Positions 1 to 6,010 of a stretch of 6,010 nucleotides of DNA are shown piece by piece. The notes beneath the pieces are model-generated. The model was not told where the DNA came from and searched no databases. It saw only the letters and a list, made by a program, of their open reading frames with translations. A program made the position numbers and the translations under genes. The DNA comes from Gemmatimonadota bacterium. Its GTDB lineage: Bacteria; GCA-2686955. Where the stretch lies: positions 1 through 6,010 of the forward strand of contig JALXCG010000424.1 of NCBI GenBank assembly GCA_026991065.1, written 5' to 3'. Each line of letters starts with the position of its first letter. Within the stretch, counting starts at the first letter, position 1.

Positions 1-1
1 G

Positions 2-2026
2 ACGCGCCGGGATGGCTGGGAGTTTGATACCGCCCGGGGCCGGGAGTGTTTGCAGGCGCATTTCGGGACGTCGACGCTGGCGGGTTTCGGGATCGAGGAT
101 CTGCCGCGGGCGATCGCCGCCGGCGGTGCGGCATTGGCCTATCTGCAGGAGACGCGGCGCAGTTCGCTGCCGCATGTGACCGAGGTGCGGCGGGTGCATT
201 GGGGCGACACGATGTTGCTCGATGCGCAGACCCGGCGCAATCTGGAGTTGACCGCGCGCGGCGAGGAGGGGCAGCGCGACGGGACGCTGCTCGGAGTGCT
301 CGATGCGACGGTGACCGCACCGGGGGCGAGGCTGCTGCGGGCCTGGTTGGTGGCGCCGCTGGTGGTGCCGGAGGCGATTCACGAGCGCCAGTTGGCGGTG
401 CAGGCGTTTGTCGAGGCCGGGAGCGGGGAGATGGCCGAACTGCTCCGCGAGACCGCGGATCTGGAGCGGATCGCCGCCCGGATCGCGGTTGGACGAAGCT
501 CTCCAAGGGACTTGGGCGCGCTGCGGGCAACCCTGGAGCGGCTGCCGGAGCTGCGCCGGCTGGTGGCGCGCTGTGATGCGCCGTTGCTGGAGCGGGCGAT
601 GGCGGCAGTGCCCGATCTGGAACCGCTGGCGGAGCTGCTGCGGCGGGCGATTGCTCCGGAGCCACCGGCGCGGGCGGGGGACCCGGGGGTGATCGCCGAT
701 GGCTACAGTGTTGCGCTCGATGAGCAGCGCAGGCTGGCCCGCGATGGGAAGGGGTGGCTGCGGGAGTTGCAGGAGCGGGAGCGCCAGGCGACCGGGATCA
801 GCAGCCTGAAGGTGAAGTTCAATCGCGTTTTCGGCTATTTCATCGAGGTGACCAAGGTCAACCTGGGGGCGGTGCCGGAGCACTATCAGCGCAAGCAGAC
901 GATGGCGACGGCGGAACGCTTCATCACGCCGGAGCTGAAAGAGCTGGAGGAGAAGCTGCTGCACGCGGAGGAGCGGGCGGCGACGCTTGAGGCGCAACTT
1001 TGGGCGGAGACGGTGGAGGCGTGCAAAGGCTGGTTGCGGGGGCTGCAGTTGCTGGCCGCGGCAATCGCGGTGACCGATGTTGTGGCGGCATTGGCGCGGA
1101 TCGCCTGCGAACGTGGCTATGTCCGGCCGCTGGTGGACAGGCAGGATCGGATCGAGATCGAGGAGGGGCGTCACCCGGTGCTCGATGCCGCCGAGATGGC
1201 CGAGGTCTTTGTTCCCAATGACACGGTTTTCGATGAGCAGCAGCGTTTGTTGCTGATCACCGGTCCCAACATGGCCGGGAAGTCCACCTATCTGCGGCAG
1301 GTAGGGCTGATTGTGCTGTTGGCGCAGGTGGGATCGTTTGTTCCGGCGCGGGCGGCGCGAATCGGCGTGGTCGATCGCATCTTCACCCGGGTCGGCACCT
1401 CCGACGATCTGTTGCGGGGGCGCTCGACTTTTCTGGTGGAGATGGTCGAAACGGCGGCGATTCTTCACAATGCGGGTCCGCGCTCGCTGGTGCTTCTGGA
1501 TGAGATCGGTCGCGGCACCTCCACCTACGACGGTTTGGCGTTGGCCTGGGCGATTACTGAGCATCTGCACGGGCGCAAGGATGGCTGTCCGCGAACTCTT
1601 TTCGCCACTCACTATCACGAATTGACCGATCTCGCCGCGGACCTCGAGCACGCGGCCAACTACACGACGGTGGTGCGCGAGCGGGGCGAAGAGGTGGTGT
1701 TTCTGCGCCGCATCGAGCGCGGCGTGGCCGATCGCTCCTACGGTATTCATGTGGCGCGCATGGCGGGCATCCCCCGGGCGGTTCTGCGCCGCGCGCGGCA
1801 GGTTTTGGCGCGGCTGGAAGCGGAGTCTCTGCGCCTGCGGCGCGGTGGCGATCCCAATCAGCTCGATCTTTTCGCGGCGGCCGTCGAAGCGGCGCCGGAA
1901 CCGGCCGCGGAGCACCCGCTGGTCGAAGAGGTGCGGGCGATCGACCCGGATGAGTTGTCGCCGCGCGAGGCACTCACTCTGATCTATGAGTTGCGGGCAA
2001 TGGTCGATCCGCCAGGTGATTCTTGA
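2..2026 (+). CDS. mutS: DNA mismatch repair protein MutS (5' end missing)
   Basis: MutS recognises base mismatches and small loops and, as an ATP-driven sliding clamp, recruits MutL. The reading frame is open from base 2 and encodes 674 residues to the TGA; roughly the first 200 residues (mismatch-reading domain I with the Phe-X-Glu wedge, and part of the connector) lie outside the window. The TTG at 50 is internal, because typical MutS residues (DGWEFDTARG) precede it. Counting from base 2, the lever/core region leads to the DNA-clamp motif NRVFGYFIEV (about 274-283). The ATPase follows: Walker A GPNMAGKST (421-429), signature GRSTFLVEM (473-481), Walker B LLDEIGRGTST with the DE pair at 500-501, and the H-loop FATHYHE (534-540). 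QLDLF at 620-624 matches the beta-clamp binding consensus. The C-terminal helix region (IDPDELSPREAL) ends as in E. coli MutS. All visible ATPase residues are intact, so the gene looks functional. Family assignment is near certain. Confidence 0.98.
   Translation, partial: TRRDGWEFDTARGRECLQAHFGTSTLAGFGIEDLPRAIAAGGAALAYLQETRRSSLPHVTEVRRVHWGDTMLLDAQTRRNLELTARGEEGQRDGTLLGVLDATVTAPGARLLRAWLVAPLVVPEAIHERQLAVQAFVEAGSGEMAELLRETADLERIAARIAVGRSSPRDLGALRATLERLPELRRLVARCDAPLLERAMAAVPDLEPLAELLRRAIAPEPPARAGDPGVIADGYSVALDEQRRLARDGKGWLRELQERERQATGISSLKVKFNRVFGYFIEVTKVNLGAVPEHYQRKQTMATAERFITPELKELEEKLLHAEERAATLEAQLWAETVEACKGWLRGLQLLAAAIAVTDVVAALARIACERGYVRPLVDRQDRIEIEEGRHPVLDAAEMAEVFVPNDTVFDEQQRLLLITGPNMAGKSTYLRQVGLIVLLAQVGSFVPARAARIGVVDRIFTRVGTSDDLLRGRSTFLVEMVETAAILHNAGPRSLVLLDEIGRGTSTYDGLALAWAITEHLHGRKDGCPRTLFATHYHELTDLAADLEHAANYTTVVRERGEEVVFLRRIERGVADRSYGIHVARMAGIPRAVLRRARQVLARLEAESLRLRRGGDPNQLDLFAAAVEAAPEPAAEHPLVEEVRAIDPDELSPREALTLIYELRAMVDPPGDS
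1859..1873 (+). other. Beta-clamp binding motif QLDLF in MutS
   Basis: These codons encode Gln-Leu-Asp-Leu-Phe, a perfect match to the bacterial QL(S/D)LF pentapeptide that docks partner proteins on the DNA polymerase sliding clamp. It sits in the low-complexity linker between the ATPase domain and the C-terminal helical region, where E. coli MutS carries its own, more divergent version (QMSLL). Inference: this MutS is probably tethered to the replication clamp. Confidence 0.75.
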
Positions 2027-2071
2027 AGGTCGCCGTCGCCCGCAGAGACAATTCCCGAATTGCGTTCAAGA
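2021..2071. promoter_or_regulatory. Nested inverted repeat with weak promoter-like hexamers, between mutS and the TPR gene
   Basis: An outer repeat, TCTTGAA (2021-2027) and TTCAAGA (2065-2071), encloses an inner repeat, CAATTC-CC-GAATTG (2049-2062). The left outer arm overlaps the mutS stop codon. TTGAAG (2023-2028) and GACAAT (2047-2052), 18 bases apart, each match four of six positions of the sigma-70 -35 and -10 boxes. If they are a real promoter, the inner dyad would cover the -10/start region like an operator. The stretch is more AT-rich than its surroundings. The symmetry is directly visible; promoter and operator function are inference and weak. Confidence 0.25.
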
Positions 2072-2075
2072 TGAT

Positions 2076-2079
2076 AGGG
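2076..2079 (+). promoter_or_regulatory. Ribosome binding site deciding the GTG start of the TPR gene
   Basis: AGGG lies 8 bases before the GTG at 2088. The next in-frame start, ATG at 2127, is preceded by an A-rich stretch without any purine-rich Shine-Dalgarno core. An in-frame ATG at 1986 lies inside mutS and would add residues with no TPR-like or signal-like character. This favours GTG 2088. Confidence 0.5.
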
Positions 2080-2087
2080 TGTGCAGT

Positions 2088-2819
2088 GTGAATGAGATCA
2101 AGCAGCGGTTCAAAAAAATCTGCGCGATGATCCGCCGCGCTTTTGCTCCCAAAACCGACACGGCCCCTCTGCCTGCCCGGACCCTCACGCCAGAGGAGCA
2201 GGAGCGGGTGGACGCGTACTTTGAAGAGGCCAAGAGCCTGAGTCGCAGCGGTGCGATTGGTGAGGCGATTGAGCTTTATCACGAGTTGCTGCTGCTCGAT
2301 CCACGCCACCTGCGGGCACGCAACAATCTGGGATGTTTGTTGGCCGCCAATGGCGACCATCAACTGGCACTGTGCGAATATCGGCAGGCGCTCGAGCTGA
2401 GCCCGGACAATTGGGAGTTGCTGCACAATCTGGGGGCGACGCTGGGGTCTCTCGGACGTTTCGACCAGGCGCTGGTTGAGCTGCGGCGTGCCCATGAACT
2501 CAATCCAAACGAGCCGGAGATTGTCTACAATCTGGGCATGGCCAAGTTTCAGAAGGGGCTGTATCGGGAGTCGGTCGACTATTTCCGGCAGGCGCTCGAT
2601 ATGGAAGATTCCAACCCGATGATCTATCTCCACCTGGGGCAGGCCTACAATCACCTGGGAGAGACGGAGCGGGCGGTGGATGCTTTTGAGCGCACCATCA
2701 AGGCGTGCCCCTCGCACCCGCGTGCTTACACTTTTCTCGGAATGCTCTATCGCAGCCAGGGCAAAGTTGCGGAGTCGAAGCGGATGTTCGAGCAGGCCCG
2801 GGAATTGAGTGACGGTTAG
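2088..2819 (+). CDS. Tetratricopeptide repeat (TPR) protein
   Basis: From the GTG at 2088 the protein is 243 residues. Residues 1-20 form a short basic, amphipathic-looking segment (VNEIKQRFKKICAMIRRAFA), followed by a Pro/Thr-rich linker to about residue 35. The rest is six consecutive TPR units of about 34 residues, beginning near residues 43, 75, 109, 143, 177 and 211. Each shows the family pattern of small/aromatic positions (NLG, A/G, Y/F, A-L, P at the end). There is no signal peptide or transmembrane helix, so it is probably cytosolic, perhaps attached to the membrane face by the basic N-terminus. TPR domains are protein-binding scaffolds with no catalytic activity; the partner cannot be told from sequence. 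It lies 61 bases after mutS on the same strand and may be co-transcribed or have its own promoter. The gene is real by repeat periodicity; its role is unknown. Confidence 0.9.
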   Translation: MNEIKQRFKKICAMIRRAFAPKTDTAPLPARTLTPEEQERVDAYFEEAKSLSRSGAIGEAIELYHELLLLDPRHLRARNNLGCLLAANGDHQLALCEYRQALELSPDNWELLHNLGATLGSLGRFDQALVELRRAHELNPNEPEIVYNLGMAKFQKGLYRESVDYFRQALDMEDSNPMIYLHLGQAYNHLGETERAVDAFERTIKACPSHPRAYTFLGMLYRSQGKVAESKRMFEQARELSDG

Positions 2820-2825
2820 GCCGTC

Positions 2826-2840
2826 GGCGCGGCGCGGCGC
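2826..2840. repeat. Three tandem GGCGC units between convergent genes
   Basis: GGCGC is repeated three times head to tail and followed by five G's that abut the stop codon of the minus-strand HD gene. It fills most of the 26-base gap between two convergent stop codons. It is a short pentanucleotide repeat of the sort that can vary by slippage; no function is evident. Confidence 0.5.
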
Positions 2841-2845
2841 GGGGG

Positions 2846-4195
2846 TCAGCCGGTGATTCGTTCGCAGAAGGCGATTGCCGCGGCCGCGACCCTGTCCAAC
2901 TCTTCCGCTTCGCAGTAGACGCTGAAGAGTGATCGCGTGGGTTTGGCGCGGGCGACATACTCGGCAAAGGCGGGATCAAGTGTCGCCAGGGGTACCACCT
3001 CGCCACTTTTGAGGAGGAAGCGGATACCCAACTCCTGAAACCGTTCCTCGGAGACCCGCACCACCTCTTCCGGCAGGTCGACGAAAAGATAGCCGGGTTT
3101 GATGCCGGTTGCGTCGATCAGAGCCGCTTCAACCTGACCACGAATCTCCGCCGCGTCGTTGCCCAGCGCGGCGAGAGCTTGCAGCCAGTTCTTTTCGCGG
3201 GGGTTGCTGGCGTCTCCCGCCTCGATATGGAATGCGCGCTTGAAGAGTCGTTGGCGGTATTTGATGCGCAGTGCCATTTCGCGCACGTAGTCATCGGCGG
3301 AGTCGCGCGCAAGGCAGGAGAGCAGTTCGTCGTCGGTCATCAGATAGAAGTTCGGGAATTCACCGCGATCGATCACCGCGCGCTCGGCTGCGCGCAGGAG
3401 CATCTGGTCGGCGATCCGGGTCTTCTTGTGAAGGTAGACCGATGAGTACATCTCCATGCGGGCATTGAGAAAATCACGCACCGCTTCGAGCCCCTTGGCG
3501 AGGAAGACAATCTCGTCGCCGACGATGGTCATGGTGGTGATCAGGCGGAAGAGTTCGATGTTGCCGAAGGTGACCCCGGTGTAGTGAAAATCGCGGCAAA
3601 GATAGTCCAGTTGGTCGGCATCGACTTCGCCAAAGACCATCTGCTGCAGATAGCGCGGCGCCGCGAGTTCCTTGGTGATCAGCGCAGCCACCCGTGCGGG
3701 ATCGACGCCATGCCGGCGCAGAATCTCCGGGATCCGGCCAGCTCCCGGGAGGTCGAAACGGAGTTCGCCCAGCAGTGCGCGCTTCACCAGGTCCATGTGG
3801 TCTTCGCCGAATTTGCGCAGGTAGAGCGGCTCCAGCGTGTGGGACCAGGGGGTGTGGCCGATGTCGTGCAGAAGTCCGGCGGCTTCCACGGTGCGGATCT
3901 GCTCCTCGCGAGTCGCGGTGTCGATCGAGAGGTTGGGATTGTTGCGGATCAGAACTTCGCCGAGGATGTGGGCGATGTGGGAGACTCCGAGGGAGTGGCT
4001 GAGGCGGGAGCAGTGGGCGCCGGGATAGACGTGGAAGGTCATTCCCAACTGGCGAATCAGGCTCAGGCGCTGCACTTCGACGGTCTGGATGAGCGCCTCC
4101 TGGATCGGAGAGAGGCGGATCTGTCCATGGACCGGGTCCTTGATGATCATGGCGCCGGCACTGTTGGGGGTGGGCGTGATGGCGATGGTGTGCAT
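2846..4195 (-). CDS. HD-domain phosphohydrolase, SAMHD1/YwfO/EF1143-like (probable dNTP triphosphohydrolase)
   Basis: The 449-residue protein has the hallmarks of COG1078 HD phosphohydrolases. Near the N-terminus is IIKDPVHGQIRL (17-28), then RQLGMTF and YPGAHCSRLSHSLGV (57-71). The HD motif HDIGHTPWSH lies at 110-119, DADQLDYLCRD at 192-202 and YSSVYLHK at 250-257. By ungapped comparison from memory with human SAMHD1, metal ligands map to H67, H110, D111 and D194, and catalytic or nucleotide-contacting positions to Q49, R64, H114, H119, H133, Y198, D202, R246 and Y254. Family members cleave dNTPs to deoxynucleosides plus triphosphate, so a cytosolic role in dNTP-pool control is likely, though substrate and allosteric activator are not readable. 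The C-terminal third (about 320-449) is a less conserved extension. A weak GAGAG, 8 bases upstream and overlapping the preceding stop, supports ATG 4195; M16 (4150) is an alternative without a Shine-Dalgarno. It is the third gene of the minus-strand operon. Confidence 0.93.
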   Translation of the reverse strand: MHTIAITPTPNSAGAMIIKDPVHGQIRLSPIQEALIQTVEVQRLSLIRQLGMTFHVYPGAHCSRLSHSLGVSHIAHILGEVLIRNNPNLSIDTATREEQIRTVEAAGLLHDIGHTPWSHTLEPLYLRKFGEDHMDLVKRALLGELRFDLPGAGRIPEILRRHGVDPARVAALITKELAAPRYLQQMVFGEVDADQLDYLCRDFHYTGVTFGNIELFRLITTMTIVGDEIVFLAKGLEAVRDFLNARMEMYSSVYLHKKTRIADQMLLRAAERAVIDRGEFPNFYLMTDDELLSCLARDSADDYVREMALRIKYRQRLFKRAFHIEAGDASNPREKNWLQALAALGNDAAEIRGQVEAALIDATGIKPGYLFVDLPEEVVRVSEERFQELGIRFLLKSGEVVPLATLDPAFAEYVARAKPTRSLFSVYCEAEELDRVAAAAIAFCERITG

Positions 4196-4206
4196 GGAGG
4201 AGACTC

Positions 4207-5538
4207 TCAGAAGCGGTAGGCCAGACCCGCGGCGATGCGGGTGCGGGTTGATTGGCGACGATAGGATGCACTCGCCTGATGCCCCTCGTAGGTTTCCACT
4301 GCGGCGGCCAGATCAAGGGCGAATGCCGCGTCCACGATCCAGCCGAGACCGCCGGAGAAGCGGTCGCGGCCGCTGTCCGCGGACTCGTTCTTGTAGGTCG
4401 GGGCAACGTGACGATAGCCGCTTCGCAGGCGGATGGTGGTGCCGGGAACGATCATTTCGAGGCCGGCGCCCCCTTCCCATGCCATCCGATAGGGTGCGTC
4501 CACGCTTGCCGTGGGCCACACCGGTGCCAGGGTTCCGCTGCTGTCGCGCACCGCATACTCGAGTCGCGGCAGATCGCTCCAGCGGCCATCGGCGCTGAGC
4601 AGCAGCAGCGGATGGACCCGCCAAGCCAGGCCGAGGCCGAAAGACCAGGGCAGTCGCAGAGTTTCGTCGATATCGAAGAGGCTTGGTGTGCGGGCGACGA
4701 CTTCTCCGCTTCTGGAGCCGTCGATCAGCGTGGAGTGGTAACTGCCTTGGCGCTCCAGGTCGAAGGGAGCGTCGAGCACCAGCCCGAAGCGCAGGCGCGC
4801 CGCTGCCCGCACCATGAGACCGGTGCGCACGCCGATGCCACTGTGGTCGACGGAGTAGTCATCGTCGATGGCGATCTCCGCCGGGCCGCGAGGAGAAGAG
4901 TCGCCAGCGAAACCATACTCAAAGCGGCGTTCGAACTTCTCTGTGCCGCCCCAGAAGTCAACCGCGACACCCGCTGTTACCCGTGGCGAGAGGTCGACGG
5001 CGCCGGCGATGGTGAAGGCCGATGGTCCCCCCCGCCAGCGCAGATTCTCCTCTTGCCGCCGCTCGTCACCCTCGACCGGGCCGTAGCCGTTGTAGTGCAC
5101 GAGTTGGAACGCGGAGCGCTCGCGGTGATAGCCGAAAGCAAAGGCCAGTCCGCCACGGGAGACCGGCATTGGCAAAACAAACCAGAGTTCGCTCAAGTTC
5201 AGCGCAAAATCCTGGTCGCTCAGGCTCCGGCCGTAGAGAGAAGCGCTCTGGTCGATGGTGTTGCCCGCCAGGGCCGCGGTCAGTTCGAAGCGCCGAATGG
5301 CGGTGAGCCCGGCCGGATTGGTTGTCGCGGTGGAACCCTCCGCGCCGAGGGCGATTCCTTCGATGCCCAGCGCCAGTGCGCGTGGCGCGGGGGCGGTTCG
5401 CTGCAGCAGGTGGGCCTCTCCGGTGTCGACATCGTTCAGGTTCTGACTGGCCGCGGGTCGCGTGGAGAAGAGGGCCATCAGGAGAAGGGCGAGCACCGGC
5501 GTAGCCGCTCGGTAGTAGAGCGGGGATTCACTGGTCAT
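4207..5538 (-). CDS. Outer-membrane beta-barrel protein, PorV/FadL-like
   Basis: The 443-residue protein starts at ATG 5538. It has a Sec signal peptide: a hydrophobic core at about 12-24 (ATPVLALLLMALF) and likely cleavage around residues 30-31 (RPAAS/Q). The mature N-terminus carries ALGIEGIALGAEGSTATTNPAGL (residues 55-78), of which the NPAGL end is typical of PorV/UPF0164/FadL-like barrels. The remainder alternates hydrophobic and polar residues in short strands rich in Gly and aromatics, separated by charged turns, and ends in AYRF with a C-terminal Phe, the usual Bam recognition signal. FadL relatives move hydrophobic compounds and PorV helps type IX secretion; neither role can be claimed here. 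GGGAGCAGG (5545-5553) gives a ribosome site 6-10 bases before the ATG. The frame stays open upstream to 5994, but that part is the lipoprotein gene read out of frame. The start overlaps the lipoprotein stop, suggesting translational coupling. Confidence 0.85.
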   Translation of the reverse strand: MTSESPLYYRAATPVLALLLMALFSTRPAASQNLNDVDTGEAHLLQRTAPAPRALALGIEGIALGAEGSTATTNPAGLTAIRRFELTAALAGNTIDQSASLYGRSLSDQDFALNLSELWFVLPMPVSRGGLAFAFGYHRERSAFQLVHYNGYGPVEGDERRQEENLRWRGGPSAFTIAGAVDLSPRVTAGVAVDFWGGTEKFERRFEYGFAGDSSPRGPAEIAIDDDYSVDHSGIGVRTGLMVRAAARLRFGLVLDAPFDLERQGSYHSTLIDGSRSGEVVARTPSLFDIDETLRLPWSFGLGLAWRVHPLLLLSADGRWSDLPRLEYAVRDSSGTLAPVWPTASVDAPYRMAWEGGAGLEMIVPGTTIRLRSGYRHVAPTYKNESADSGRDRFSGGLGWIVDAAFALDLAAAVETYEGHQASASYRRQSTRTRIAAGLAYRF

Positions 5539-6010
5539 CGGCAGCCTGCTCCCGGCGCGGGTTCGCGGGGCGTGGGGAAGAGGGAGCGTCGTCCAGCGTG
5601 CCTCGGGTTGCGCGACGCCGCTTTTCCGGGCGTTTCCGGCGTTGCTGCTGTGCCCTGGAGGCCGCACTGTTGGGATCGCGAGAGCGAGATTGGCGGGCGC
5701 CTGGGGGTAGCGGCGGCGAATCTCCCAGCGAGCCGATGGTGGGGTAATCCGCGTGGGGATCTTTCTCGGCTGGTGGGGTGTACCACCATGGATCGGAGTA
5801 GTAGTAGCGATAGTACGGATCATAGAGATAGGCGCCGCTGTAGAAGCCGTATCCATACCAGGGCAATCCGCGGCACCATGGGGCGACCAGGCGGTGCTCC
5901 ACTTCGATGCGTTGCACCGGTGGCGCGGAGTCCGCGTCCTGGTCCACGGCCGCCAGAGTCGTATAACAGGCGGGAAGGCTCGGCAGGAGGGCAACGAGCC
6001 AGAGTAGATT
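5528..6010 (-). CDS. Tyr/Trp-rich lipoprotein (5' end missing)
   Basis: The frame is open from the window edge to the TGA at 5528-5530, giving 160 residues. The visible N-terminus is a hydrophobic stretch (NLLWLVALLPS) ending in LPAC, a good lipobox with the Cys codon at 5966-5968. The start codon and positively charged n-region must lie just beyond the window. The GTG at 5947 is the first start-like codon in view but falls after the lipobox, so it is not the real start. The residue after Cys is Tyr, not Asp, which by the E. coli rule favours the outer membrane. Within the visible protein, residues 51-77 are 15 of 27 aromatic (11 Tyr), followed by a Pro-rich linker and an Arg/Gln/Ser-rich basic tail (about 105-137). 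I recognise no family. Its stop overlaps the start of the beta-barrel gene by 11 bases, so the two products probably act together at the cell envelope. Confidence 0.8.
   Translation of the reverse strand, partial: NLLWLVALLPSLPACYTTLAAVDQDADSAPPVQRIEVEHRLVAPWCRGLPWYGYGFYSGAYLYDPYYRYYYSDPWWYTPPAEKDPHADYPTIGSLGDSPPLPPGARQSRSRDPNSAASRAQQQRRKRPEKRRRATRGTLDDAPSSPRPANPRREQAADDQ
5545..5553 (-). promoter_or_regulatory. Ribosome binding site of the beta-barrel gene
   Basis: Read on the minus strand this is GGGAGCAGG, with AGG 6 bases and GGGAG 10 bases before the ATG at 5538. It lies inside the last codons of the lipoprotein gene, which supports this start over the longer open frame and fits translational coupling. 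Confidence 0.5.
5966..5977 (-). other. Lipobox (LPAC) of the lipoprotein
   Basis: The four codons encode Leu-Pro-Ala-Cys directly after a hydrophobic run. This is the signal peptidase II cleavage pattern; the Cys would be lipid-modified and become the first residue of the mature protein. Confidence 0.75.

Noticed and set aside
46-576. 176-codon plus-strand open frame inside mutS
   Set aside because: Gly/Ala/Arg-rich translation in the wrong frame of a strongly conserved gene.
671-690. Possible G-quadruplex in mutS
   Set aside because: Only three runs of three or more G's are close together, so the usual four-run pattern is not met.
1974-2717. Long minus-strand open frame (247 codons) antisense to the TPR gene
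   Set aside because: Its protein has no recognisable domain and mirrors the TPR repeats; the plus frame has clear 34-residue periodicity. The openness follows from GC-rich codon bias.
2811-2825. Hairpin GACGG-TTAGG-CCGTC as an intrinsic terminator
   Set aside because: The stem is only five bases and neither strand has a following T-tract.
3584-4219. 211-codon plus-strand open frame opposite the HD gene
   Set aside because: Antisense to a conserved enzyme with intact motifs; no ribosome site or recognisable product.
3474-4406. 310-codon minus-strand open frame over the HD and barrel genes
   Set aside because: Very Arg/Pro/His-rich translation with no domain, crossing two well-supported genes in another frame.
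5539-5994. N-terminal extension of the beta-barrel gene up to 5994
   Set aside because: The extension is Pro/Arg/Thr-rich, lies out of frame over the lipoprotein gene, and would bury the clear signal peptide that begins at ATG 5538.

Overview
The window is GC-rich (roughly two-thirds G+C by eye) and densely coded, with five protein genes and no RNA gene, mobile element or CRISPR array that I can see. A lipoprotein with a clear lipobox and an outer-membrane beta-barrel protein point to a diderm (Gram-negative-type) bacterium. The NPAGL motif near the barrel's N-terminus resembles PorV/UPF0164/FadL-like barrels, common in the Bacteroidota/FCB side of the tree and in several uncultured high-GC lineages. 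I cannot name the phylum from sequence alone.

The left part (1-2819) is on the plus strand. It holds the 3' three-quarters or so of mutS (start outside the window), then, after a 61-base gap, a gene for a small six-repeat TPR protein that most likely starts at a GTG. That gap contains a nested inverted repeat and a weak promoter-like pair of hexamers.

The right part (2846-6010) is on the minus strand and reads as one operon. In transcription order it has a Tyr/Trp-rich lipoprotein (5' end cut by the window edge), an outer-membrane beta-barrel protein whose start overlaps the lipoprotein stop by 11 bases, and, 11 bases further on, an HD-domain phosphohydrolase of the SAMHD1/YwfO/EF1143 (COG1078) type. 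The two transcription units converge with only 26 bases between their stop codons and no canonical terminator.

Functionally the window combines DNA mismatch repair (MutS), a probable nucleotide-pool enzyme (HD protein), a TPR scaffold of unknown partner, and a lipoprotein/barrel pair of the outer membrane. I see no clear evidence of a new defence or mobile system. The most unusual points are the aromatic-rich/arginine-rich lipoprotein, whose true N-terminus lies upstream of the obvious start codon, and the tight coupling of an envelope gene pair to a dNTPase-like enzyme.
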